A stretch of DNA of 63,131 nucleotides, from the NCBI GenBank assembly GCA_018398765.1, contig JAHBMJ010003752.1, positions 102,869-165,999 on the forward strand, in the 5' to 3' direction. Below, piece by piece: positions 9,940 to 20,626 of this stretch. The notes below the pieces were generated by a model. It did not search any database. It was given only the letters and a program-made list of their open reading frames with translations, and was not told the DNA's origin. Numbering within the stretch: the first letter of the stretch is position 1; the number at the start of each line of letters is the position of its first letter. The position numbers and the translations under genes are program-made. The stretch is from Chromera velia (lineage: Eukaryota > Sar > Chromeraceae).

Positions 9940-11747
9940 ATGGGAAGCAAGTGCTGTGCTGAGAAGCCCGCAGTGGAACCCGATGTCATCGTAAGTCTTC
10001 TTTGGGAGGGGTAGACAAAGACCTCGAGCTGCAACATTCTTCCTCGCATCCTTCCATCTTTCCACACAGATGCTTTCCTGCACGCCGAGGTTTGCTTGCG
10101 CCCATCATCCAGACATGGCTTGCTGTGCTTGTCCACCCCTCTTTACATCTTCCACACGATTCCGTTTGGTCCTTGATTTGTCCCTCCTGGTTTTCACAAG
10201 TGGGACAACCGACTCTGTAAAACTTCTTACCTTCTCTGTCTGACTCTCTGATGCCTTCACACGTACACGTACACGTGCAGATCGAGGCCACCAGAGGAAA
10301 CGAGGAACCCGCACCCCAGCAACCCGCGGTCGGGGAACCCCTTCCTGCTGTCGCTGTGGAGGCCCAGGACGCGGAACGAGAGTTCAATCCGCAGGAGCCT
10401 TCCCCCTCAATCTTCGGATCTATGCTCTCGGGTGTCGGTGCATCCTACTCTCTGGAGCCGTCGGGACAGAAGGAGACCCTCAAGGGCCTTGTGCGTGCTT
10501 TCTGGCAGGATGCTATGACTGGAATGCCCGTGAAAGTGCTCGGAGAGTCAGGAGAGCCCGTCATGTCGACCTTCAAGCTGACACCCGACAAGAAGGTAAG
10601 TAAGTGAGTAAGGGAGGAAGGTGATTGGGAAGTCCGGCTGTAGGGTAGGGGTGATCTCCGTATTTTTTTTGTGTATGTGCAGAGAACTCTGAGTGTCTTT
10701 CATATGCGCCGTCTAAGCGGATGGCTTGGGCTTCTTTTTGATTTTCGCCCGGGTTGTGAGCGTCTTTCGTTCGAGAGTCGCTTGTAGGGATCTAAGGGTT
10801 CTTTTTTTGTGCGGTTTGGTTTTCAGTCACGTACGTGTTGATCATCTGACCGCAGTCTGTCCCTTTTCCTAATCCCTGTCCGTCTATTCTTGAGTTTCTG
10901 TCTTCTTGTCCCTTCCTTCTGTTTCCTTCACCTGGATGCACAAACTGGGAACTCTGCGGACAAATGAAAGCGGATGTGGGGGTCACTGTGTGGGCGTGCT
11001 TTTATATTTCATCCTCTTGCTCGTTCACTTTCGGTGTGCAGGCTTTCTCCGTCTCAAAAGGAGAGGGGGATGAGGTTTCTATCGCGTTCGCTGACGTGCA
11101 AAACATGTACAAGGGCAAGGATGCGATGTCCAAGCTTGTGGAAGGAGAGGGAGCAGAGAACTGTTGCGCTGTGGTTCCAACGGGCGGCGGCGCCCCCGTG
11201 ATCTTCTGCTGGGACAATCCGGACGAGGCCGCCCACTTCATTTCTGTCATGAAGATCAACTGGTCAGTTAGTCAGCGAGTGGGTCGCCTTGCCAGAATGC
11301 TTCTCTGACGCTGCTCGTGGTCGCCTTTGTTTGGCTGTTTCATCTCGGTCGTTGATGGATGAGTGAATCAGTCGAACAGACAGTCAGTCAGTGAGTTAGT
11401 AGGGACATCAAGTGGTTGATTGACATGTGTCCGGAAGACGGCCGTATTGGAGTGGAGTATTTGAGAGTGGGCCTTCTTGAGGTCCCACCCTTTCACTTGT
11501 TTGTGTCGGCGCGTGCACTTGCGTGGACATGCGTCCACATGCATTAGTGTGCATGTGTTCTGGTGGGTATGTGTATCTGTTGATCCCATTTTGCTGCCGG
11601 TCGGCGTGTCGTACCCATCCTTTCTCTGTGTGTCTGTCTTCCATTGCGAGAGTCCCTCGCAACCTTTGTGTGTATGCGCGCCTCGTTGTCTGCCCCTGTT
11701 CTTGACTTGATTGCAGGCGGGTGGTGTGCCCTGGAGGAGTCGCTTAA
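9940..11747 (+). CDS. N-myristoylated PH-like protein, ISP family-like (four exons)
   Basis: Exons inferred at 9940-9990, 10281-10595, 11042-11262 and 11717-11747 keep frame and give 205 residues. The protein starts MGSKCC: Gly2 with Ser/Cys is an N-myristoylation signal with adjacent palmitoylatable cysteines. After a short acidic linker, a compact ~130-residue domain follows (SIFGSMLSGVG; GMPVKVLGESGEPVMSTFKL; VSIAFADVQNMYKG; PVIFCWDNPDEAAHFISVMK), with the alternating strands and final helix of a PH-like barrel. Dual acylation plus a small PH-like domain is the plan of IMC sub-compartment proteins (ISPs), which mark the alveolar sacs in Apicomplexa. If correct it would sit at the alveolar membrane. 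It could instead be another acylated PH-like protein. Intron 3 uses the donor GTCAGT; the last exon adds only ten residues. Confidence 0.6.
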
Positions 11748-14015
11748 AGGAGACGGGAAGGGAGTCAGTGCGGGCGGTGGATTAACCATTTGAATTGCAG
11801 AGACAGGAGGGGTTGAGTTGAGTTGGTTTGCGAGACAGGAAGGCATGGGGGAGAGAGAAATGAAAGCGGAGGGTTGTATGGTTGGGTCTTCTGGACCCCC
11901 CCCTTCCCCTTTCTTCCTTTCTTTCTGCCCGCCCCTGGCTGTCTTCTAATGTGTAGGTTCATAGTCGCATGCATGGGGAAAGGGGAAGGTGGAAAGAGAG
12001 AAATGAATTCAGATGGGACAGTGACAGGGGGGGAGAAGGCAAGGGAAGGGGGGGGTCTCTCACAAAGCATCGGACGGTCATACAGATCAAGACAGAAGGA
12101 CAGGGTAGGTAGTACGGAGAACAAAGGAGAGCTTCGTTAAATGTCTGCAGGCCTCCCTGTCTGCGTGCATGAGTGAGTGCATGCATGAGTATGGGTGAAT
12201 GAATGAATGAATAACGTCTTTGCGTGAGAAGCAGAGGAAGGACAGTCGAACATGAGCCGGCCTCGGGACCCTTCTTCTTTCTCTTTTGTTTCTTTGTCTG
12301 TCAGCATGTGGGCATGTAGTAGCCTCGAACCAAAACATCTGAAACAGAAAACAGCAAAATTTTCTTTCCTCTTCACGATCCGTTCATTCTTTCCTTAATG
12401 CCACATCCTTCAGTGCCTCAGAGATAAAACTCAGAGATAACTCAAGTCTCTGTGCAGTGCAAGTCATCCAAGGACGATTTATCTTTCTTGCTGAAAGAAA
12501 GTGATCGAATCTCACTGGAATCGAAGAAAAGGCAGGGAGCGGCTTTGAAGTTCGGAATAAAGAAACAAACAAACAGATGCAGATGTGCTCAGACTTGCTT
12601 GGCATGGAACTCACGATCGTACGTCGTCATGCATTCATTTCATGTAGTGCCGTCTCTCCCTTTCGTTCCGTTCCACGCCCTGATCCGCAATCAATCACAC
12701 AATCAAGCCTATAGCGACTCTGTGCACTCCTGCAGTTTTTGTTTTGACTTCTCTCTTCCTCATTTCCTTTTTGCCTCTTTTTGACTGCTGGGTGTTCTTT
12801 GCCGGTGTGCGGAAGGCGAAAAACATAAAACAAAGCAACTGCATGTCATTGCATCGACCGAAGATTTATTGTCTTGACGGGGGAATCTCTGAATGTGCGT
12901 TGACTCACTCACTCACTAACCCGATCCCTCAGCAGGGGCAAAGAATCGGTCGAAGGAAGATGTTTTTGATCAGACAGACAGAAATCCTCTAGCTGTGCAA
13001 AGCGTCAGGAGGCAGGAGTGAGCAAAAGACAAACTCAAGTCGCTCATAGAGGAGAGAGGCGGGCGCATCTTCTCTCGGCAGTCCTTCTGCCTTGATAAGT
13101 CCCACAATGAATCCGTTTCTCAAGATGACTCGATCGCTTTCCCTTCCCCTTGAATCCACCCACCCGCAGCCTTCCTGCGTTTTCTCTTTCCATGCACGCT
13201 CGCAAGTTGCCATGAATTGGCCTCCACTCACCCCTTCCGATCTCGATTGAACCATAACATCTCGATCAACCACTCCAATCAACCAGCCATCCGTCTTTTG
13301 CGATCAGGCATTCGAATTCGGTGTGCTGCAGTTTGTGCATAGAATCTTCGATGCGGCACGCACGTCCGTCAATCTTTTGCGCTCAATTGTCAGACTACCC
13401 AACGCGTGCATGCATGTTCTTGCATGCTCAGTGGACGGCTAGCTAGATCGGACAGATCGATCCCTCGGCCAAAGACTGCTGAGGCTCCATGCAAAGTCAA
13501 TATCATCATATAAACAATGCATGACTTCACCGCGCCAGTGCGGCGCCACTGGCACGATATGAAGATGTCTGGTACGTATTAATGAATATATACTTAGGAT
13601 TATACTTATGACAGTCTAATGCATCTAATTATGGCATAATATGCATCTAGCTGAGTTTAAAGCTGAATGTCATGAATGCATGGGGTGTTAGCTAGGGTGT
13701 CAGGTTTGGTTTTTTTGATTTTAAGACTTTAAGTCTGATAAATTTCTGAATTATTCTGAATTATTCTGAATGTAAACGAGAATTAATGAAAAGCTATATT
13801 CTATAGGCTATATTAAACCAACACGTTGCATGATGTGTTAATTTTTAAGTTTCAGTCTTTTTCCAACTACTAACTAGCGGTTTTCTATAGTCTTAATTAT
13901 TATATGATTTCAAATCATTATTTCAATTATTTTTTTGTTATTAATTTGTTAACCTTTGAGAACGTCTTAATTTGCAGTTAGTACCAGTTACTTGAAAAAT
14001 TGGTTTTAAAAGTTA
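11748..14015. other. Intergenic region, low complexity, then AT-rich
   Basis: From 11.75 to about 13.3 kb the sequence is of moderate GC with G-runs and scattered C/T-rich tracts. Short frames on both strands (for example 13282-12989, minus, 97 codons) have no recognisable domain. From 13.3 kb onward it becomes AT-rich. A short hairpin with the 7-bp stem GCCAGTG/CACTGGC lies near 13533-13552. No gene is claimed. Confidence 0.45.
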
Positions 14016-14249
14016 AACCTCCCTGAACCTAAGTGTCACTTGAAGAAATATAATCAAGATGATCTCTCTCTGCGGCATCGTTTTTCAAGAGACCGTCTAC
14101 GCCTGCGGCGTAGACGGTCAAAACACCGCCCAGATATGCGGCTTTGGCTTTCAAAACACTGTAAATGATCCGCGCTTGTGCCACGGACTTTTAAGCTTAT
14201 CGAAAAATGCGGTTTGAATTTTCAAGTGGTAGTTAGGTTCAGGGAGGTC
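14016..14249. mobile_element. hAT-like MITE with 28-bp terminal inverted repeats
   Basis: The ends form an imperfect inverted repeat. The left end begins ACCTCCCTGAACCTA at 14017 and the right end is its complement, ending at 14248 (about 24 of 28 bases pair). The octamer AAAAGTTA is present directly outside both ends (14008-14015 and 14250-14257), an 8-bp target duplication as made by hAT transposases. The interior has no coding frame, but holds a perfect 13-bp hairpin with a 3-base loop (14091-14103 with 14107-14119). Length (about 234 bp), TIRs and lack of coding capacity make it a MITE. Confidence 0.75.
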
Positions 14250-14640
14250 AAAAGTTATATAATTCCTAAAAAAGTTATACTTTAGAATCTACATTGAATC
14301 TAAAATGAGACTTCGATCAAACTTTATCTCACTTTAAAGTCTCTAAAAGTTTATAAATCACATCTATGGGGAAGTTGATTTCTCATAATTTCTCGATTTA
14401 AATTTAGCCTTTAAAAAATATACGAAAAAAAACTAGAGAAAAAATGTATTGAAAGTGATGCACGCGTAAATACACTTAAATTGTACGTTGCATCGATCAA
14501 TATCACTAATCGGCGACTGCCCTGACGATACCTGGCGACTGCCCTAGCGACTGCCACAAAGGTTATATGGAAGAATTAATTACTATTATTTACTAGAAGA
14601 ATTAAGGCCTTTCTTACCGTTCGAGTCTTTAGCTAGGTCT
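14250..14640. other. AT-rich intergenic region
   Basis: Nothing coding is visible. A short tandem of 'cggcgactgccc' type units occurs near 14510-14550. It includes the 3' flank of the nuclease gene that ends at 14641. Confidence 0.4.
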
Positions 14641-16284
14641 TTAGTTTACTTCAAATTCAGACAGCAGAGACACATGATCCGAAGGATACCGCTCGTTTGG
14701 AATGCCGCTACCGACTTCACCTCTCTCTGGCATACTCAACGCCCCGACTAGCCGAATTCCCTCGCACTGTCGGGGCACAAAAATGTAATCGAGGGGAGCT
14801 GCAAATTCGTGGGTGACCGTTGTGAACTCGGGCTCTGTGAGTCCATCAGGACTACAGGAGGCCATAGCACTCCACATGCCATATTTGAATGGGGACACGC
14901 AGAAAACTTCTTCCCCTAAAGAATCCAACAGAGAGGGACTCTGCAGGGATGCCGGTGTTGATCTCAGGCCTCCCGGCTGGTCCCCCCGCATTCGAGTGGG
15001 AACAAGGCCTTGGGAGATGAGGGCATACACACAGGAGTCTGGAGTGGAATTGAAATCCCCACAAAGGATCAAACGAGAAAACCCATTCGAGCCCCCCTCT
15101 CCCTCCCTACTGTGCCGAGCCTGATGATCTTCCCCTTCCACTGCAACCTCTCCCTCTCTTCTAGTTTCTCGCTTTTCTTTCCCCCCTTCCTTACCCTCAC
15201 GTCCCCTCACTCCATCGCACTTCTCTTCCACCCCATGTTTGCAGTGAACTTCGAGCGCTAACTTGGATGCATCGTCTTCCCCCCGTCTCCCTCTTCCTGT
15301 CATCTGGCAGCGCACAGCCGGCGGACCCTCAGACCTGTCTGATTCTTCACTCTTCAGCCTGAGGGGGGACCCGGTGCGAGCCCAGCAATCGGCCTGCGAG
15401 CCCCCCCCCCTCTCATCTCTTTTATCCGTGCAGGCAGAAGGCCTTACATGGGGGGATGATACAAGGGATCGGAGCACGAGGGAGACTTGCAGCGTCTGGG
15501 TGTCTGCCATCCTCTGGTCCCAGTATGTGTGCAGTGTCCCTACTGTAAAGGGTCTTGGGCGCGGACAGCACGTCACAGTGTCCGTGCCGGGGTCCGGTCC
15601 CAAGTTGACAGGGTCCTTGAATGAAAGGGAGACGGCTAGGCCGACACTGAACCAGCAGAGACGGTCGGGATATTCGATTTGTTCTCCCTCCCGCTGCCTC
15701 AACTTTACTTCACATAACTCACGTGCCAGTTGGTCAATGTGAATTTCCTGCACGTGCTCTACCTGCAGCGTGTCAGTCCTCCAAAATACTGCACACCCAT
15801 CCTTCTTCTTTGTAGAGTCTTTCTTCACAAACACATAAGAGAACCCCCTCGACTCTAAAGAGGGACCCCACACGTTTCGAAGAAAACTTTCCTCAATCTC
15901 CTGAAAACACCACACGTGCGCACTGAGTGCGTCAATCTCTTTCAACATTAGATCTGTTCTGTACTTTCGGTGAAGGAACTCTGGAGGACAGTAAGGGTAC
16001 CACTCATTCTTGATGTAGTCCTGTGCAAGCACATTCCAACACCCCAGGCGGATAGACACTGAGTCCGTCTCCACTGGCGTCTCTCTGCATTGCACTTCTC
16101 CCCCACATCCGTCGCCTCGACACCCTTCGGGTCCGGGAGCCACTGCACACGCTGCTCCTTGCTCTGCCTCAGCTCTCGCATCTCTGTCCTTCCCTTGTCC
16201 CGTTGGCTTCATCCACCGACGGGTCTTCAGAATGCCAGTCGCTTGATGCGACCAGCCTTCCTTTCTTTCGCCGTCTCCTTCCAT
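14641..16284 (-). CDS. CCR4/Angel/Nocturnin-type nuclease (EEP superfamily)
   Basis: An uninterrupted frame of 547 codons from the ATG at 16284; the frame is open a little further upstream but lacks another ATG. Endonuclease/exonuclease/phosphatase motifs occur in order: LGCWNVLAQ (start of domain), WCFQEIEE (metal-binding Glu), HTYWDQ, LILCGDFNSTPDS (catalytic Asp and Asn), LDYIFV and YPSDHVSLLSEF (catalytic Asp-His). This order and the wording match the CCR4-type deadenylases and relatives, which shorten poly(A) or cleave related phosphodiesters. About 140 charged, low-complexity residues are inserted between HTYWDQ and GDFNS, where family members have a short loop. No leucine-rich repeats precede the domain, so it is closer to Angel/Nocturnin than to CCR4 itself. 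The first ~80 residues are polar and probably disordered. Confidence 0.85.
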   Translation of the reverse strand: MEGDGERKEGWSHQATGILKTRRWMKPTGQGKDRDARAEAEQGAACAVAPGPEGCRGDGCGGEVQCRETPVETDSVSIRLGCWNVLAQDYIKNEWYPYCPPEFLHRKYRTDLMLKEIDALSAHVWCFQEIEESFLRNVWGPSLESRGFSYVFVKKDSTKKKDGCAVFWRTDTLQVEHVQEIHIDQLARELCEVKLRQREGEQIEYPDRLCWFSVGLAVSLSFKDPVNLGPDPGTDTVTCCPRPRPFTVGTLHTYWDQRMADTQTLQVSLVLRSLVSSPHVRPSACTDKRDERGGGSQADCWARTGSPLRLKSEESDRSEGPPAVRCQMTGRGRRGEDDASKLALEVHCKHGVEEKCDGVRGREGKEGGKEKRETRREGEVAVEGEDHQARHSREGEGGSNGFSRLILCGDFNSTPDSCVYALISQGLVPTRMRGDQPGGLRSTPASLQSPSLLDSLGEEVFCVSPFKYGMWSAMASCSPDGLTEPEFTTVTHEFAAPLDYIFVPRQCEGIRLVGALSMPERGEVGSGIPNERYPSDHVSLLSEFEVN

Positions 16285-16780
16285 TACGGTCCGTATCGGC
16301 CTGCACACCTGGCTTCCGTCAATCAATCGTCATGGGTAATCCAACCGTTTGTCATCCCCAACTTCAGTTCGGTGGGTCTTGCACCAGAAGAGGAGCAGTC
16401 TGGAGTAGCAGGTTGGTCGTCGAGATTTGAAATCAAGGTCAGGTATAGACGGATCAAGACCCGGTGGCACTTTTTGGAATTGATCTATCTGCATGCACGC
16501 GTGCGAACGTCCCCGGCTGGCATCTGCATGAAGCCCCAGCTCCCCGAGAAGCACTCTGCATGATCTCTGCATGTGCTTAGCCACCCTTTTCACACTGAAA
16601 CTTGTTCAATCCAACCTTTGAGGGCTAGAGTGGCAATGAGTGCCAGTGTTGCCTGGATGCTCCTTTCCTATAGTGCATTGAGGCTGTTTCTGTCCTGCGG
16701 GATAAAGAACTTCCAGCGTTGTCTGCGCAACGGATTTGGAGACGGCTACCTGTTTTCTTTTCGGTTTCAGACTTGGCTCA
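16285..16780. promoter_or_regulatory. Shared 5' region of head-to-head nuclease and SET genes
   Basis: About 500 bp separates two divergent start codons. TGCATGCA lies at 16490-16497, followed by a GC-rich ACGCGTGCG. A good splice acceptor (ttcggtttcag) ends at 16770, so an untranslated first exon of the SET gene could lie here. No TATA-like box is evident. Confidence 0.4.
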
Positions 16781-19700
16781 ATGATGAGAGGTGTTATCGC
16801 TTTAGCATTCCTTCTGTCTTGTGTTCCCACTGTCTTAACAGTGGCATTTGTGCTCCAGAACCCGCTGCGTCCGTCTGTTGGAACAGCGAAGAGAAGAAGG
16901 GTGGCGATCAGGCTGCATCAACACCCAACAGCACTCCCGTCTCCTTCCAACTTGGAGAAGACGGAAGCGGAGAGTGAGGACGACGAAGACGAGGAGGAAG
17001 AGGAAGAGCAGCCAGAGCCCGTGAGGGCGTTTGTAGACGATGAACACTCTGAGGGGTTGGTGCGCTGGTTTGTCGAGAATGGGGGGGGATTGCATAGGTC
17101 CGTGAAGGTGAAGAGACGGGTTCCCGTCAGCGGAGAGTTTGTGCCTGACGGGAAGGTTTTGATGGGGTATCGGGGACTGTTCGTTGCAGGTGGGCCTGTA
17201 AAGAAGGGGGAGACTCTTGTGCGTGTGCCTGTACACCTTCAATTTCGGGGTCACTTAGACAACCAGGTTCCAGAATTCGAGGAGGAGAAGATGAAAGCGG
17301 CTTTTGCATTGTTTGGGAAGGACGCGGTGATGAGAGAGTTGAAGGAGAGGGAAGAGTTCCAGAGAAGAACAGGGATGAAACCTCCAATTCTTGAGCAGCC
17401 TTCTTCTCCGTCTCTTGCAGCCCCCTCCCCCCCTCTAGAAAAAGAGAATGAAGACGAGGAGGCTAAAAGAAAGAGGAGAGAAGAAGAAGACGATGCGATG
17501 TACAACTTAATGAAACTCCTCAGAACCCTCCCACCCCCCGCATGGGACACTAGACTTGCAGTACAGTTGTTGTACCACAAGTACAGAGCCCAGCACGATG
17601 CCCATGCATACGAGTTCTGGAGACCCTACCTGTCGTCTCTTCCCACTCCCGTCGACTTCCAATTCTCGATGCCGTTCTTCTTCAAAAAGTCCGACCTTAC
17701 CGAGCTTCAAGACGGCTTGGTCAACAAAGTCACCCACCGTCTCTGGTTCCTTCAATCGTTCTACACCCAGAACTTGAAGAAACTTGTAACGAGCGAGGAA
17801 GGAAGGGAGAAGAATCCGTACAGAAGGTTTGAGGGCCAGAAAGTTGACATGCGGGCACTGGCGTGGGCCTTCTCTGTAGTCAGCAGTAGGGCCCTCCGGC
17901 CCGGGGGCAGGCCTCATGCGGGCGTTCTTGCACCCGTGTTGGACCTTGTGAATCACTCGAACGGAAAGGCGAATGCCGAAATGACGGTAGAGAGGCTGGG
18001 GAGGTACGGGGACTCCCGTCTGGACTCCTTCTACTTGGCCGACACGGGGGCACTGGATTTGAAGGCCGCCAGGGACCTCGAGGAGGGGGAGGAGATTTTG
18101 ATGTCGTACGTTCCTGCAGGGAATGACATTCTGATGCTGGAATATGGGTTTGTGGAAAGGAACAACCCGTCAGTCTGCTCTTCGTTTCTTGTCTTTCTTG
18201 TCTTGTGGGAATGGTCCTTTCCTTTTGTTTTTGTTGAGGTATTATGTTCTCCTCTCTTCTCTCCCACTCTATTTTATTTCTTTCTGCTTTTTTTAATTTC
18301 TTCCGTACTGCTTCGAGATTCATCCGTCCGCTTTCTCTCTTTTCACTGGATGGGTCGCTTTTATGGGCTGTGAGAGAGCGATTTTGAAGAAGACCGACAC
18401 AAAATGGCTTCATAAATACCGTACAGACAGGGAAGGTGGTAGAAGATGCGTTGATTGATGATTGAATGTGATTGAACAGACAGGGGAAGAAATTCATTGA
18501 TCGCCACCAGCTCACTAGTTCATTTAATCTTCTCTTGCAGAAACGACCGCATAAGGACCTCACTCGATTTCCGCCGTCTCTCCAAAGTCCTCGAGGGTCT
18601 CTCTCTTCCAGAGAAAGAGAGCCCGATTGCTTCCCTTGAGAATATGTTGACCCAACCCACAGCCCCAAATGCAGACAGCGAGAGGATCGTAAAGGAGCCC
18701 AACCCCCTAGCAGGAAAGATCGGGTTCCACCAAACACACCCCGTCCGTCGATCCATCCTCGCTCATCTCTCTCTGATCCCTCCCATTGAGGCCACAGAAA
18801 CCGAGGAGGGAGGTGTGGCTTCTCCAGTAGTAGAGAAAGCTCAAGAGCAGCTCCGTCAGGACGCGCGTGAGCAGATCCTTGAGGACGCTGAGAAGAGAGA
18901 TAAAGCCGAGAAGGTCCCGGTAGAGGATCCGCAGAGTCAGGCAGAAAATGAAATCACTGGAGAGAGGCCACTTGAAAAAGTTCGGGTGCCAGGATTGAGA
19001 CAGGAGGGTCTGAAGGGAGTCGAGCAGATGCCCAACCCGAGGGACCAGAGGGCAGAAGCAGCCAAGAAGGCTGCCGCACAAGTGAACAATCACAATCCAT
19101 TCATAGATCTCCACAGCTACAGGTGGTCGGACAAGAGGCTTCTTGTTGCCCTCCGCGTCGGTCGCTTCTCCTCTTGTGTCTCCTCCCTCGTCCGCTCTCT
19201 TGTCGTCTCTTGTCTTTTTCTGTATCCACTCTCCTCTCCTCTTCTGTGCCAATGGTCAATAGTTTCCTGTCTCTCCCCTGCCTTCTCCTACATTTACCCA
19301 CCGGGAGCGAGGAAGGGAGAGAGAGAGAAAGAGAGCGAGAGAGACTCTGAAAGACATCGTTTCTGGAGACAGAGTGTTCCTCTCTAGGCTGTGCCTTGCC
19401 TCCTCTTTGTTACTCCCAATCTTTCTTTCTTCCTTTTCCCGCAGCCGGCCAGTCTGTGCACCTGCATGGCTGTACTCCCTTTGCACGGGTCTGTATTTTT
19501 TTTTTCTTTGCAATACAGCCCTTCTCTCTTTGCCATTCGTTCTCTTCTCTAGGCGCTCTCGAGGGGGGCGCCCCCTCTTTTTGGCTTTCATTTTTCGCTT
19601 GTCGTTTCCCCCAACTGCTCGCAGGCTCTTCTCTGGCCGCTGTTGTTGGTAGGGAGCGTGCGCCCGCTTCGGGCCATGGCCGAGCTAGATCCTCTGGTGG

Positions 19701-20626
19701 TTGCCGGTGTAGGGGAAGGGCGGGGTCTGGATGCTCTTGAGAGGGCAGAGAGGGAGAGCAGGCAGACGGAAAGCGAGAGGAAAATTAAGGCGGAGACGGA
19801 CTCTGCTCAGCAGACCTTCTCCTCTATGTTTGAGGCCCTGAAAGAGTTGGACTCTCTGGTGAACAAAACAACCATCGTGGGGTTCACAGACGCAGAGGTA
19901 GAGGAGCAGGCCGCTCTGGACGCATCCCCCAAGCCGATGTCGATGTCGGAGGTGCATCGCCTGGTTGGTCCTTGGGATGAGCTGCCGGTGGCAGAGGCGA
20001 TGAGGGGTCTGTTGGAGGATTTGCAGGAATCTCTTTGGGTAACGTCTCTGGAGAATGACGAAGAAGCGTTGGCATCGGGGAAGATGAAGACAGGGGCAAC
20101 AGAGTGGAATGAACCGGAGGCAGTGGAGGTGACACCAGCGTTGAGACTGGTGATTGAGTACAGAGCTGAGAGAAAGAGAGTTTTGCGACGGATGATTCAG
20201 AGATGGACGGACATTGCAGAGATTCTCAGACGTTCAGTTGAAGATCCCGAGACCAGCGGCATTCAGTACAGCCGTGCATTGATAGGGCAACTCGGGTTGA
20301 TGAGACAGCAGTGGCTTCGGTCAAAAATTGCGCAGCGGGAGGAAGCAGAGGGAGAGGGTGAAAGCGTAGATGCAAAGGGGGGGATACAGAGGGAGGATAG
20401 CGTTGCAGATCGCAAACTGAAGCGAGAGCTCGACGCTTTGATGAAGAAAAACAGTGGAGCTCAGTCGCCTGAGCAGTTGAGAGAGCGGCTGTCTCAGTTT
20501 GCTGCTCTGGTGGAATCAGCCAAAGAAGAGAAGTTGCGTGAGGCAGAGGAGGAGGAAGAGAAGAGGGAAATGCAAGAGGAAAGTGACGCAGCATCTGACT
20601 CTTATGCAGAAACGTTCCTCGGATAG
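16781..20626 (+). CDS. Plastid-directed SET-domain methyltransferase, Rubisco-LSMT type (three exons)
   Basis: Exons inferred at 16781-18168, 18541-19156 and 19625-20626. The first in-frame ATGs (MM at 16781) begin a signal peptide (VIALAFLLSCVPTVLTVA) followed by FVLQNPLRP, a bipartite plastid leader with Phe at the cleavage site. A split SET domain follows: GGGLHRSVKV...YRGLFVAGGPVKKGE (N part), then an inserted charged region, then APVLDLVNHSNG, LEEGEEILMSY and MLEYGFVERNN (S-adenosylmethionine and catalytic motifs). Exons 2 and 3 carry the substrate-binding domain, with LWVTSLENDEEALAS and LRLVIEYRAERKRVL as in Rubisco large-subunit lysine methyltransferases. Joining 18168 to 18541 restores ERNNPNDRIRTSLDFR in phase. 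The second donor (GTCGGT at 19157) is less certain. The substrate is not shown; LSMT-type enzymes also act on aldolase. Confidence 0.8.
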
